From positions 42,844,646 through 42,908,645 of the forward strand of contig CM039508.1 of assembly GCA_022432975.1 (NCBI GenBank): a DNA stretch of 64,000 bases. Reading direction: 5' to 3'. Both the position numbers and the translations under genes were made by a program. Numbering within the stretch: the stretch's first letter is position 1; every line of letters begins with the position of its first letter. Shown piece by piece: positions 12,283-24,867 of this stretch. This DNA comes from Begonia masoniana (lineage: Eukaryota > Streptophyta > Magnoliopsida > Cucurbitales > Begoniaceae). The notes under the pieces were generated by a model that did no database searches, was not told the origin of the DNA, and was given only the letters and a program-made list of their open reading frames with translations.

Positions 12283-13314
12283 TAGGGGTGAGCAAGAACC
12301 AACCATAACCGAGAACCGGACCCGAACCGACACATTTGATCTGGTTCTGGTCGGTTTTGTGTCTAAAATAATTAAATTTTGGTTTTTCTTTATCCAAACC
12401 AAAATTCTTCGTTCGGTTTTTGGTTTTAATGATAGAAAACTGAAAAACCTAAACTGGACTATTTAACCCTAATTTACTAACCCAATTTATATCATGTTCT
12501 TCTCTGGCTCTCTCAGTCTCTCTCTCGCCAATCGTCGCTGTCCTACTCCTCTCTTCGACACCGAACAGAACAAACGTCTCTCTCTTCTTGCCTCTCGTAG
12601 AGTCCTCGACAGTGGACAGTCGATAGTCTCGCTCCCGAAACTTTCTTCTATTGTAGGTCTCTCTCTCGCATTTCTGTGTTTCCAACTGTCCACTGTGGCA
12701 GATCTGTTTCCCAAAACTTTATTATGTTTTTTTCGAAGAAACCCAACAAATTTGCGAGGTTAGAGCCTAGAGTTTGGTTGCTTTGCAATTGTTAGTTTTC
12801 TTTTTGTAGTTCTCGATTTTTTTGTAGTTCTTTTTTTTTTGCTCTACTCTGCTCTGCAATGTGATTGTGGGTTAAATGTTAACAGCTTCGATGTGGTGTT
12901 TGTTTTCTTGGAAAATTATTTTGAAATCGACGAACCTTAGATTGTGGATTATTTGTTTTGGGAAACAACTTGTAATGGGATGCAGAACTGATTATGATTA
13001 GAACAACAAAACACTAGATTTTTTTATAGATTATGTGATATTTTGTTGGAAATTGGAAACCAGAACCAAACATATTGGTTAAATTTTGATTTTTTTACTT
13101 AAGTGTATTGATTTTTTTTACATATTTGTTCAATTTTTTGTCAAAAATTAGAAAAATTTTGAACAAAAGTGGGAGGACCAGAACCGAGACCAGATCTAGT
13201 CCAGTTCTAGAAAAAAAATTTGGTTTATTGGTGCAAAAATCTGAAAACCGAATTTTAGTGGTCCGGTCCTAGTCTCTCCAAAAACCAGACCGAATCGGAC
13301 CATGCTCACCCCTA
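12283..13314. mobile_element. hAT-type non-autonomous element inside the MULE transposase
   Basis: The ends are inverted: TAGGGGTGAGCA at 12283 and TGCTCACCCCTA ending at 13314. The 8-bp flanks GAATATAG (12275-12282) and GAACTTAG (13315-13322) agree at 6 of 8 positions, fitting the hAT duplication length. The interior has ACCGGACC-type phrases near both ends and CT-rich text near 12500. No transposase is encoded; the short ORFs inside look incidental. It splits the MULE transposase between residues that read continuously across the gap. Confidence 0.8.
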
Positions 13315-13322
13315 GAACTTAG

Positions 13323-13747
13323 TCAATATCGGTTTGTCCGTCGTAGGTATTAAAGGCGCATTGAATGACTCACTCAAATTGTTCAATCTCGTGTCGCACA
13401 TAGAGATCAAAGTAAATGCATGTGTCGCCCAATGTCTCGGATTAATTTCATGGAGAGATGCGTGGGAGGCCGTGTTAATGGAATCTAAGTGATGCATTGC
13501 CCTCTCAAAGTGAAAGGACGTGGTTGCTCTAACTGAATTGCACATTGCATCTTTGTATGTTTTCCCTCGATAGTCCTTTTTGAAATTTGCATATTGATGT
13601 CTTAAGTAGTGTCGGTGTTCGGCTAAGGGTAGTAAATTCTTCACAGCAGGCAACAATCCCTAACATTTACACGAACAAGTAAATTAGGCACGTACGAACA
13701 CACATATTATAAATAACTGCAAATGCATTATACCTTTTATCGATCTG
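13323..13747 (-). pseudogene. MULE transposase, central segment
   Basis: The minus strand reads LLPAVKNLLPLAEHRHYLRHQYANF and then WATHAF and NLSESFNA, which are characteristic of the second half of the MULE transposase core (the H-C-x-R-H region and the N-N-x-x-E-S-F-N motif). A probable intron lies at about 13657-13732: the minus strand has AAAG^GTATAA at its start and TGTTAG^GGATTG at its end, restoring the usual KGLLPAV junction. A TAA sits two codons before the intron. Insertion of element 2 truncates it on the right. Confidence 0.8.
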
Positions 13748-16700
13748 ACTATTCCTAATTTCCCGTACGAAATTCTTCTTTTTCTTTTATACTTAGCGTT
13801 TAAGTGGAAAACAAATTAATAAAACGTTTAAAATAATTAGAAAACAATTATTTAAACGATCACGTACTCAAACACCTATAAAATACAAACCTTACCATTT
13901 CACTAACCCAATTCTATCTACATCACAAACATACACTTTACGATACAACTTAACTTCAAACCACCGATACTCCTACATCTCCGTAATCTCGCTCAAAACG
14001 ACTCGAGACATAATTAAACAAAACACATTTTCCATGAAAACGAACTGCATGGTTCCGTTTAAAAGTTTAACATTCCCTCATGTTTCAAAGAAAATACCAA
14101 GCAGTTCCATACCATTCAAATAACTGAATTAACAAAAACGCTTTATAAACAGTTTGCCTAAACCTCTGCACATCGATCTATCAAAATACCAACCTATCAA
14201 CTATCATCAAACAATCCCATAAAACTTTACAAAAACAGTTTATAAAACAGGTTCCAATGAAAACGTTTAAAACATTAAATACGAATCTAACACCTAACCA
14301 GATCCAAGCATCCTATAATTTCTATACAAACGTGTCCCACACTCTCAAAATCTATACATACTGTCCCCACGGGTCAGGTAAGCCTCGACTGCGCAACACA
14401 CCACCGCACGCCATCCTCCGTCAACTGCCGTCACTCCTCAGGTGGAGGGATCTCATCCTCACCTGGCTCTATGTCACCTACACCATACAATACACTATGA
14501 GATGAAATCCAGTAAGCTCTACGTAAATGCAATGCATGCTGTGCGTATGAGTTCGATAAATCATGCTTTATTTTATCTTACTATGCAATGCTCAATAGGT
14601 GTCACCGAGATCCTATCCCTCTAACCGGAGAGAGCTCATCCAGCGGGCGGACTACTCTTTCCAGCTAGAAGCGGAGGGTGCACTCTTACAACACGTACAA
14701 CCGTGCCTGAGCCCCACCTCGCGTGACCCAATACGCCTTTCGGCCAATACGCCAACATAATATGTACCATCAAGACTGTAAAGCGTAAACTATAAACTCC
14801 TAAAATCTAGCTACCCAAACCCAAGTACAATTAAACCAAAAGCATTTCCAAAACTCCACGAGACGACGTTCGACGTACGGTGTAGGCTAATCGGCCAAAG
14901 AAGATCACGAGAACTTACCTCGTGTCCAAAGCAGCTCAAGCTCCGTCCACGAGCGTTGTTTGTCTGAAGCAAAACATAATATCGACGTTAAAATGAGTTT
15001 AAACTATCGATCGTCCAATTTTTACAAAAACCTTAACTAAGGAACTTTCTAAAGTTCTAATCCAACTCATTGGCTATATATTCGAGCAATTTACGCTCGG
15101 CACCTAAATTCTCAATTTACGAGTTTCTAAAATCGCCAATACGCCTTTCGGCCAATACGCCTTTCGGCCAATACGCCTTTCGGCCAATACGCCTTTCGGC
15201 CAATACGCCTTTCGGCCAATACGCCTTTCGGCCAATACGCCTTTCGGCCAATACGCCTTTCGGCCAATACGCCTTTCGGCCAATACGCCTTTCGGCCAAT
15301 ACGCCTTTCGGCCAATACGCCTTTCGGCCAATACGCCTTTCGGCCAATACGCCTTTCGGCCAATACGCCTTTCGGCCAATACGCCTTTCGGCCAATACGC
15401 CTTTCGGCCAATACGCCTTTCGGCCAATACGCCTTTCGGCCAATACGCCTTTCGGCCAATACGCCTTTCGGCCAATACGCCTTTCGGCCAATACGCCTTT
15501 CGGCCAATACGCCTTTCGGCCAATACGCCTTTCGGCCAATACGCCTTTCGGCCAATACGCCTTTCGGCCAATACGCCTTTCGGCCAATACGCCTTTCGGC
15601 CAATACGCCTTTCGGCCAATACGCCTTTCGGCCAATACGCCTTTCGGCCAATACGCCTTTCGGCCAATACGCCTTTCGGCCAATACGCCTTTCGGCCAAT
15701 ACGCCTTTCGGCCAATACGCCTTTCGGCCAATACGCCTTTCGGCCAATACGCCTTTCGGCCAATACGCCTTTCGGCCAATACGCCTTTCGGCCAATACGC
15801 CTTTCGGCCAATACGCCTTTCGGCCAATACGCCTTTCGGCCAATACGCCTTTCGGCCAATACGCCTTTCGGCCAATACGCCTTTCGGCCAATACGCCTTT
15901 CGGCCAATACGCCTTTCGGCCAATACGCCTTTCGGCCAATACGCCTTTCGGCCAATACGCCTTTCGGCCAATACGCCTTTCGGCCAATACGCCTTTCGGC
16001 CAATACGCCTTTCGGCCAATACGCCTTTCGGCCAATACGCCTTTCGGCCAATACGCCTTTCGGCCAATACGCCTTTCGGCCAATACGCCTTTCGGCCAAT
16101 ACGCCTTTCGGCCAATACGCCTTTCGGCCAATACGCCTTTCGGCCAATACGCCTTTCGGCCAATACGCCTTTCGGCCAATACGCCTTTCGGCCAATACGC
16201 CTTTCGGCCAATACGCCTTTCGGCCAATACGCCTTTCGGCCAATACGCCTTTCGGCCAATACGCCTTTCGGCCAATACGCCTTTCGGCCAATACGCCTTT
16301 CGGCCAATACGCCTTTCGGCCAATACGCCTTTCGGCCAATACGCCTTTCGGCCAATACGCCTTTCGGCCAATACGCCTTTCGGCCAATACGCCTTTCGGC
16401 CAATACGCCTTTCGGCCAATACGCCTTTCGGCCAATACGCCTTTCGGCCAATACGCCTTTCGGCCAATACGCCTTTCGGCCAATACGCCTTTCGGCCAAT
16501 ACGCCTTTCGGCCAATACGCCTTTCGGCCAATACGCCTTTCGGCCAATACGCCTTTCGGCCAATACGCCTTTCGGCCAATACGCCTTTCGGCCAATACGC
16601 CTTTCGGCCAATACGCCTTTCGGCCAATACGCCTGTGATTGCGTGAACAGTTCAATATATTAAAGTAAACAAACCATAATATGTACCTCACGACTGTAAA

Positions 16701-17830
16701 GCGTAAACTATAAACTCCTAAAATCTAGCTACCCAAACCCAAGTACAATTAAACCAAAAGCATTTCCAAAACTCCCCGAGACGACGTTCGACGTACGGGT
16801 AGGCTAATCGGCCAAAGAAGACACGAGAACTTACCTCGTGTCCAAAGCAGCTCAGTCCGTCCCACGAGCGTGTTTGTCTGAAGCAAAACATATATCGACG
16901 TTAAAATGAGTTTAAACTATCGATCGGTCCAATTTTTACAAAACCTAACTAAGGAAACTTTCTAAAGTTCTAATCCACTCATTGAGCAAGTTTCCGATCG
17001 GCACCTAAATTCTCAATTTACGAGTTTTTCCTAAAATCTCGAAAATCCCTAATTTTTAACATTTTCACAAATTGATTTAACTTCGTCCAATAACGTCAAA
17101 TACGTGCAACATATCCTTAATCACGGCTATCCTATTAATTACGAACCCTAATTCGCGTTTTTAACGAAAAACTATCGAAACCCTAATTGTTTAAAACTCC
17201 GTAAACATCGAAATAAAAGCTCTAAGATTGTAGGTTCATACCTAGAAGGTCGATTGGAGGCGAAAGCACGAAGAAAACGGAACGAACGGGAGGAAAACGG
17301 AGGTCGGATCGTTGGATTCCGTCGGCGGCCGAGAGAGTTCGCGAGAGAGAAAGAAAGAAACAGAGAGGAAATGGCGTTCTGGAGAAGAGAAAGAAAGGCT
17401 TTGCCTTTTAATAAAAAAAATGATTTGTCAAAAGACCAAAATGCCATTAGCTCTTATTTCGTTTTGTTTCGTCCTTCGTTTCGTTAATCGTCCAGCGATT
17501 CGACTTTTTCAAATTTCCATATTTTGCCAATAAGTCCAACTTATTATTTGGGACTTAATAAAACTATCCGTTCGCAATTTGGACCTCGTTTGCTATTTTT
17601 TTTTTCAAAACATCCATTAAATTACGATAGAGGTAATTACTCGGAATATAGCGTTATTATTCCGAAAATTCTTATAATTTCCTTAAAATTCCTATTAATC
17701 GTTAGGATTGTAATGACGCTTTTTTTTCGTAAAACGGACCTGATTTGACATATTTACCAAAAATGCCATTATATAATAAAATATGAATATAATATATTAT
17801 ATCTGAAATCCGTACAAGCTGGGTATTACA
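13748..17830 (-). repeat. 3' LTR of element 2, misassembled
   Basis: It matches the 2343-bp right LTR (22515-24857) from ACTATTCC to TATTACA but is about 4.08 kb long. At 15134 it stops in the middle of unique LTR text, a pure 16-bp array follows for exactly 1500 nt, and the sequence then restarts at an earlier LTR position (GCGTGAACAGTTCAATAT at about 16641, equivalent to 23650). About 375 bp of LTR (14760-15134) is therefore present twice (again at 16660-17040). The second copy carries several one-base indels relative to the right LTR. Confidence 0.85.
15135..16634. repeat. 16-bp tandem array, exactly 1500 nt (probable gap filler)
   Basis: Pure copies of CCAATACGCCTTTCGG, 93.75 units, with no substitution seen. 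Both reading directions are open across it, which produces long but meaningless ORFs. The right LTR has only about four copies, two with substitutions, at 23510-23577, and at a different place within the LTR. The array sits between unique LTR text on the left and an earlier part of the LTR on the right. Confidence 0.9.
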
Positions 17831-17843
17831 TTCCACACTCCTT
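17831..17843 (-). other. polypurine tract of element 2
   Basis: The minus strand has AAGGAGTGTGGAA directly before the 3' LTR start TGTAATACCC. This purine-rich run at the LTR edge is the usual plus-strand primer site. Confidence 0.6.
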
Positions 17844-17915
17844 ATTCAGAATTTTGTCCACAAAATTAAATCATACAAATAAATCAGGATATCTAGTCAT
17901 CATATCCTGCTGTCG

Positions 17916-20900
17916 TTACCACGTCGCTTCTTCCACCTCGTGATTCCGCCATAGAACTTTAACTAGTGGAATTTCTTTGTTGCGCAAAATCTTGATGGAA
18001 GTCTCCAAAATACGTACCGGCCTCACCTCATAGCTCAAGGTAGGCTGTACCTCGATCTCTGTAGCCTCCACGATATGCGACGGATTGCGCAAGCACCTCC
18101 GTAGCATGGACATGTGAAATACGTCGTGGATACCCTCCATAGAACCCGGAAGCTGCAATCTGTAAGCCAACTTCCCGATCCTCTTCAGAATAGGAAAGGG
18201 CCCCACATAACGAGGGTTTAGCTTACCCCTCCTTCCAAATCTCGCAATGCCTTTGAACGGAGAAACCTTGAGGTAGACCTCGTCACCTTCTTCAAACTCT
18301 AGCTCTCTCCGTCGAGTGTCAGCATAGCTCTTCTGCCGGCTTTGAGCTACTTCGATACGTTGTCGGATAATGGCAATCTGCTCTGCCGTCTGCTGTAGAA
18401 TCTCTGGACCCACGATGCTGGCCTCGCCAACCTCGTCCCAATACAGTGGAGATCTACACTTTCGACCATATAAGGTTTCATACGGAGCCATACCGATAGT
18501 AGCCTGGAAGCTGTTATTATAAGAGAACTCGATCAGTGGCAAATACCTGCTCCACGATCCCTGAAACTCCAGCACACAAGCTCTGAGCATATCCTCAAGT
18601 ATCTGATTCGTCCTCTCTGTCTGTCCATCAGTCTGAGGATGAAATGCGGTGCTGAAATTAAGTTGAGTCCCCATAGCTTTGTGCAGACTCTTCCAGAACT
18701 TTGACGTGAATCTCGGATCTCGATCTGAGACGATAGAAACTGGCACGCCGTGAAGTCTAACAATCTCCTGTACATAGAGCTCTGCGAGTTGATCCATAGA
18801 AGACGCCATCTTCACAGATAAGAAGTGGGCCGACTTTGTCAATCGGTCCACGATCACCCATACGCTATCATGGCCCTTCGTCGTCCTCGGGAGCCCCACA
18901 ATAAAGTCCATGGAGATCTGCTCCCACTTCCACTCCGGAATCGGCAGTGGCAATAACGTTCCGGCCGGTCTCTGGTGCTCTGCCTTCACCTGTTGACATA
19001 CTAAACAGGTCTCAACGTACTTGGCAACCTCCCTCTTCATGTTCGGCCACCAATAATGTCGCTTCAAATCCCGGTACATCTTGGTACTTCCCGGGTGTAC
19101 AGAATATGCCGAAGAATGTGCCTCGGCCAATATCTCCTTCTTCAAATCCTCGTCGTTAGGCACGTACCACCTATGCCTGAACTTCAGAATACCATCATCA
19201 GATAAATGGAAACCCGACGAGTCTCCCAATGTCATGCTGGATCGAAGCTCCACACACTCTGTATCACTCTGCTGAGCCTCACGTATACGATCAAGAATAG
19301 CCTGCCTGAGAGAAATGTTGGCGAGCATACTGGACAACTCTGCCACTATCTCCACATCGAATCTCTCAATCTCAGACCGCAGCGTAACTGACATCGCTGC
19401 AAGAGAAGGCTGACTCGCAGAAGGCACTCTACTCAAGGCATCAGCAACCTTGTTCGCCTTTCCTGGATGGTACTTGATATCAAAATCGTAGTCTTTGACA
19501 AACTCAAGCCATCGTCTCTGTCGCATATTCAGCTCCTTCTGCGTAAATAAGTACTTCAAGCTCTTGTGGTCAGAAAATACCTCGCACTGCTGCCCATATA
19601 AATAATGCCTCCATATCTTCAGTGCGAAGACCACAGCTGCTAACTCAAGGTCGTGCGTAGGGTAATTCTGCTCATACGGCTTCAACTGCCGAGAAGCATA
19701 AGAAATAACTCTCCCCTCCTGCATCAATACACAACCAAGTCCCACTCCAGATGCATCACAATAAATACTGTATCTGACACCTTCAACAGGTAACGCCAGT
19801 ACTGGAGCGGTGGTCAATCTCTGTTTTAGCTCCATAAAACTATCATCACAAGCAGACGACCAAATAAACCTCTCGTTCTTCCGAGTCAAACGTGAGAGGG
19901 GAAGTGCGATCTTCGAGAATCTCTCTATAAACTTCCGATAATAACCGGCCAATCCGAGAAATCCACGCACCTCACGTACGTTGTTCGGCTGTGGCCAATC
20001 TCTGACCACCTGAATCTTGCTCGGATCCACAGAAACTCCGTCCTGTGATATGATATGGCCAAGGAAGCTCACTCTGTCAAGCCAGAACTCGCACTTCGAA
20101 AACTTGGGATATAGCTGGCGTTGACTCAGAATCTGTAAAACGATCCTCAGATGCTCCTCATGCTCTTCCTTCGTCTTAGAGTAAATCAGGATATCATCGA
20201 TGAAGACCACCACAAACTTGTCCAGATACTCCTTGAAGACACGGTTCATCAAGTCCATGAACGCTGCAGGGGCATTAGTAAGTCCGAAAGACATAACAAG
20301 GAACTCATAATGCCCATACCTCGTTCGGAATGCCGTCTTCGGTATATCATCTCTCCGGACTTTCAGCTGATAATAACCCGAGCGCAGGTCAATCCTGGAA
20401 AACACTCGGGCACCCTGTAGCTGATCAAACAAGTCGTCAATACGGGGCAGTGGATACTTATTCTTCACCGTGAGCTTATTCAGCTCCCTGTAATCAATGC
20501 ACATCCTGAGGGTCCCGTCTTTCTTCTTGACAAACAGAACGGGCGCACCCCAGGGTGAAACGCTGGGTCGAATAAAACCCTTCTCTAACAACTCGTCGAG
20601 CTGAGTCTTCAGCTCTTTCAACTCGGCTGGTGCTAACCGATACGGATTCTTAAACTTTGGCGCTGTGTCCGGATACACATCAATAGTGAACTCAATCTCC
20701 CGGTCCGGTGGTAATCCAGGAAGATCATCAAGAAAGATGCCAGAAAACTCTCTGACTATAGGAATGTCGCTCGGCTTCAATCCGCTGAGCAACTGACAAT
20801 CAAATACAGAGGCCAAATAGATAGAGCACGCACCTTTAAACTGCTCGTTGACCATCATGGAATAAGAAATAGGCGAGCTACTCAATCTGCTCATCGCCTG

Positions 20901-21510
20901 ATAAGAAAACTCAGCTTTACCCGGGGGTCGAAAGGTGACAATCCCGGATCGACAGTCGATGGTGGCGAAGTGTTGCGATAGCCAATCCATCCCTAAAATC
21001 AGATCATAGTGCTCGATGCCCATAACAATAAGGCGAGCATAGAGAGTACGGTCCCCAATCGAGATAATGTTGCCCTGGACTACACGGCTTGACTGCATAC
21101 GCTCTCCTGAAGGTAGCATCACACTATACTCGCATTCTGCTAACTCAGATGCAAGCCTCAATCTCGATACACAAGCGGTGGAAATAAAAGAATGCGTAGC
21201 CCCCATGTCTAATAAAGAAAATACAGGAACACCAGTAACCAATATAGTACCTGCAATTACGGCAGGCTGATCCTCGTTATCAACATCACCAGGCTCGATA
21301 AAAGCGAAGATCCTCGGCGTAATCCTCCTCTGATCACTGCCCGACTGATCTCGGCCCCTCTTCGAGCAGTCTTTAGCAAAATGGCCTGGCTCACCGCACC
21401 AATAACATACATTTGTGCCCATCCGGCACTGGCCAGAGTGTTCCTTCTGACATTTAGGACAAACAGGTACCTGAGAAGCAACCTGTACTTGCTTACCCTT
21501 ACCCCGTCAT
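17916..21510 (-). CDS. pol polyprotein of element 2
   Basis: The frame is open for 1168 codons from a methionine at 21422 and extends a little upstream, so that methionine is probably internal to a gag-pol polyprotein. Domains in order, in residues from 21422: zinc knuckle [14 protein letters not shown] (6-19), retropepsin (about 60-170), RT with the FIDDIL motif (about 260-470), RNase H (about 530-650), integrase with an H-H-C-C finger and D-D-E core (about 720-960), and a chromodomain-like end. Two defects stand out: the protease motif reads [10 protein letters not shown], with Met where Ser or Thr is expected beside the catalytic Asp; and a TAA follows ATW, cutting about 13 residues that are still readable downstream. 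Otherwise the frame is intact, so insertion was probably recent. Acts in retrotransposon replication. Confidence 0.9.
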
Positions 21511-22351
21511 TACCTCCCTCAAGAGGTCTCTTCACACCCCTTTGCTGCTGCTGGGGCTGTGCTCTCGGCTGCCAACCTCGGTTCAGAGACTGAGGTCGAA
21601 TCTCACGGAAGAAGCCCTTAGATGGCTCCCTCGGTCTGGTAGAACTCTGCTCAACGGCCTCAATATCAAGTGCCCTGGCCACAATCTCGTCATAGGATAC
21701 ATGTCGTACCCCAGATATCGTAAGGCGCATCCGGAACTCCTGGCTAAGTCCCTGTAAGAATCGGCGTACCTTATCCTCGTTAATGCTGACCTGGCGTGGC
21801 GCAAATCGGGACAATGCCTCAAACCTCCTCACATACTCGGCAATAGAAGCAGTCTGCCACAACTGCATAAACTCAACCATCTTCGCCTCTCGTACGGTAT
21901 GACTGAAATATTTGTCGTAGAATAACTCTCTGAACCTCTCCCAGCCCATAATAGTCACATCGGTGGTCGTCTTCACAGTGTCCCACCAGAATCGGGCATC
22001 TAAAGCCAAATGATAGGTCACCAGTGTAACCTTCTCTCTATCCTCTATGTTAGCATACGCCAGCATGTCCTCCATAGTGCGAACCCACTCCTCGGCTGAA
22101 GAGGGATCTGTAGACTGTCCGTTAAAGATAGGGGGCTGGAGCTTCTGAAATCTCTCCATCCCACGGCTACCCAGTACAGCTGTATCCCGAGCTCTAGTGC
22201 CCTCTAGGTCTATCAAAGTACCCAGCTGTTGAGACTGCCTCTCCATCTGCTGAGCCTGTCTCTCCATATGCTGAGACTGCTGGGTAATAAAGTCCTTAAG
22301 AGTATCGATCGTATCATCTCTGTCGTCTCGGTCGTTTCGTGGACGCACCAT
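21257..22351 (-). CDS. gag region of element 2, shifted against pol
   Basis: I start it at the ATG at 22351 ([10 protein letters not shown]), directly downstream of the primer site. A glutamine-rich helical N-terminus is followed by a retrotransposon gag domain ([37 protein letters not shown]), then a basic linker. Near 21500 the gag frame departs from sense and the zinc-knuckle text continues in the pol frame. The switch coincides with a run of four C on the plus strand (21502-21505); one more base there would join gag and pol into a single frame, as is usual for Del-type elements. The final ~80 codons of the gag frame as it stands are therefore out of frame. Confidence 0.85.
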   Translation of the reverse strand: MVRPRNDRDDRDDTIDTLKDFITQQSQHMERQAQQMERQSQQLGTLIDLEGTRARDTAVLGSRGMERFQKLQPPIFNGQSTDPSSAEEWVRTMEDMLAYANIEDREKVTLVTYHLALDARFWWDTVKTTTDVTIMGWERFRELFYDKYFSHTVREAKMVEFMQLWQTASIAEYVRRFEALSRFAPRQVSINEDKVRRFLQGLSQEFRMRLTISGVRHVSYDEIVARALDIEAVEQSSTRPREPSKGFFREIRPQSLNRGWQPRAQPQQQQRGVKRPLEGGNDGVRVSKYRLLLRYLFVLNVRRNTLASAGWAQMYVIGAVSQAILLKTARRGAEISRAVIRGGLRRGSSLLSSLVMLITRISLP

Positions 22352-22497
22352 AATTATAAAATTCCTATAAAAGTTAAACAAATATTCTAAGAAACTAGAA
22401 AACAAATAAAGCTATAAACATACTTACAGTTGATGAAGAATGTCCGCGTAGTGGCTGTGCAGTCGAGCAGTCTACAGAACCGATTTTAAAACCCGGG

Positions 22498-22510
22498 GGC
22501 TCTGATACCA
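22498..22510 (-). other. primer binding site of element 2
   Basis: The minus strand reads TGGTATCAGAGCC four bases inside the 5' LTR, a full match to the usual tRNA-iMet primer site. Confidence 0.9.
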
Positions 22511-22514
22511 TAAT

Positions 22515-24857
22515 TGTAACGACCCTCATACTATTCCTAATTTCCCGTACGAAATTCTTCTTTTTCTTTTATACTTAGCGTTTAAGTGGAAAACAAATTA
22601 ATAAAACGTTTAAAATAATTAGAAAACAATTATTTAAACGATCACGTACTCAAACACCTATAAAATACAAACCTTACCATTTTACTACCCAATTCTATCT
22701 ACATCACAAACATACACTTTACGATGCAACTTAACTTCAAACCACCGATACTCCTACATCTCCGTAATCTCGCTCAAAACGACTCGAGACATAGTTAAAC
22801 AAAACACATTTTCCATGAAAACGAACTGCATGGTTCCGTTTAAAAGTTTAACTTTCCCTCCTGTTTCAAAGAAAATACCAAGCAGTTCCATACCATTCAA
22901 ATAACTGAATTAACAAAAACGCTTTATAAACAATTTGCCTAAACCTCTGCACATCGATCTATCAAAATACCAACCTATCAACTATCATCAAACAATCCCA
23001 TAAAACTTTACAAAAACAGTTTATAAAACAGGTTCCAATGAAAACGTTTAAAACATTAAATACGAATCTAACACCTAACCAGATCCAAGCATCCTATAAT
23101 TTCTATACAAACGTGTCCCACACTCTCAAAATCTATACATACTGTCCCCACGGGTCAGGTAAGCCTCGACTGCGCAACACACCACCGCACGCCATCCTCC
23201 GTCAACTGCCGTCACTCCTCAGGTGGAGGGATCTCATCCTCACCTGGCTCTATGTCACCTACACCATACAATACACTATGAGATGAAATCCCAGTAAGCT
23301 CTACGTAAATGCAATGCATGCTGTGCGTATGAGTTCGATAAATCATGCTTTATTTTATCTTACTATGCAATGCTCAATAGGTGTCACCGAGATCCTATCC
23401 CTCTAACCGGAGAGAGCTCATCCAGCGGGCGGACTACTCTTTCCAGCTAGAAGCGGGGGGTGCACGCTTACAACACGTACAGCCGTGCCTGAGCCCCACC
23501 TCGCGTGACCAATACGCCTTTCGGCCAATACGCCTTTCGGCCAATACGTCTTTCGACCAATACGCCTTTCGGCCAATACTATGCTTTACGTTATCTTTAA
23601 AACTCTGTGCGGAAATTCATTTTCATGCTTTTCTTTAAAAACAAGTGATGCGTGAACAGTTCAATATCTTAAAGTAAACAAACAATAATATGTACCATCA
23701 AGACTGTAAAGCGTAAACTATAAACTCCTAAAATCTAGCTACCCAAACCCAAGTACAATTAAACCAAAAGCATCTCCAAAACTCCACGAGACGACGTTCG
23801 ACGTACGGTGTAGGCCAATCGGCCAAAGAAGATCACGAGAACTTACCTCGTGTCCAAAGCAGCTCAAGCTCCGTCCACGAGCGTTGTTTGTCTGAAGCAA
23901 AACATAATATCGACGTTAAAATGAGTTTAAACTATCGATCGTCCAATTTTTACAAAAACCTTAACTAAGGAAACTTTCTAAAGTTCTAATCCAACTCATT
24001 GGCTATATATTCGAGCAATTTACGCTCGGCACCTAAATTCTCAATTTACGAGTTTTTCCTAAAATCTCGAAAATCCCTAATTTTTAACATTTTCACAAAT
24101 TGATTTAACTTCGTCCAATAACGTCAAATACGTGCAACATATCCTTAATCACGGCTATCCTATTAATTACGAACCCTAATTCGCGTTTTTAACGAAAAAC
24201 TATCGAAACCCTAATTGTTTAAAACTCCGTAAACATCGAAATAAAAGCTCTAAGATTGTAGGTTCATCCCTAGAAGGTCGATTGGAGGCGAAAGCACGAA
24301 GAAAACGGAACGAACGGGAGGAAAACGGAGGTCGGATCGTTGGATTCTGTCGGCGGCCGAGAGAGTTCGTGAGAGAGAAAGAAAGAAACAGAGAGGAAAT
24401 GGCGTTCTGGAGAAGAGAAAGAAAGGCTTTGCCTTTTAATAAAAAAAATGATTTGTCAAAAGACCAAAATGCCCTTAGCTCTTATTTCTTTTTGTTTCGT
24501 CTTTCGTTTCGTTAATCGTCCAGCGATTCGACTTTTCCAAATTTCCATATTTTGCCAATAAGTCCAACTTATTATTTGGGACTTAATAAAACTGTCCGTT
24601 CGCAATTTGGACCTCGTTTGCTATTTTTTTTCCAAAACATCTATTAAATTACGATAGAGGTAATTACTCGGAATATAGCGTTATTATTCCGAAAATTCCT
24701 ATAATTTCCTTAAAATTCCTATTAATCGTTAGGATTGTAATGACGCTTTCTTTTCGTAAATTGGACCTGATTTGACATATTTACCAAAAATGTCATTATA
24801 TAATAAAATATGAATATAATATATTATATCTGAAATCCGTACAAGCTGGGTATTACA
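22515..24857 (-). repeat. 5' LTR of element 2
   Basis: On the plus strand it begins TGTAACGACCC and ends GGGTATTACA, 2343 bp. It appears to be the clean copy: the left LTR equals it apart from the array, the restart and scattered single-base changes. It includes about four copies of the 16-bp unit at 23510-23577. A solo LTR of a related member in the opposite orientation lies at 60230-62717. Confidence 0.92.
23510..23577. repeat. short 16-bp tandem repeat in the LTR
   Basis: About four copies of CCAATACGCCTTTCGG, one with two substitutions (TACGTC, CGACC). This is presumably the natural state of the repeat seen as a 1500-nt array in the other LTR. Confidence 0.85.
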
Positions 24858-24867
24858 CATATTCAGT

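Larger units (their letters stand above)
13748..24857 (-). mobile_element. Ty3-gypsy retrotransposon, element 2 (Tekay/Del-like), nested in the MULE
   Basis: Order on the minus strand: 5' LTR (22515-24857), primer site, gag, protease, RT, RNase H, integrase, chromodomain-like tail, polypurine tract, 3' LTR (13748-17830). It lies inside an exon of the MULE transposase (left part 13323-13747, right part 24868-25887). The left edge lacks the terminal ~15 bp of the LTR and the expected 5-bp duplication, so a small deletion or assembly fault is present there. The apparent 11.1 kb is inflated by a 1500-nt array and a duplicated ~375-bp LTR piece (see those entries). Confidence 0.93.

Noticed and set aside
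12449..12763. ORFs on both strands in CT-rich text
   Set aside because: They lie inside the hAT-type insertion and have low-complexity RE or SL composition.
15135..16634. CRISPR-like array
   Set aside because: Direct 16-bp repeats without spacers, in a plant retrotransposon LTR.
15070..16691. Long overlapping ORFs of a repeated 16-residue unit on both strands
   Set aside because: They are translations of the pure 16-bp array; a period of 16 that contains no stop in any frame gives open frames automatically, and the array is probably artificial.
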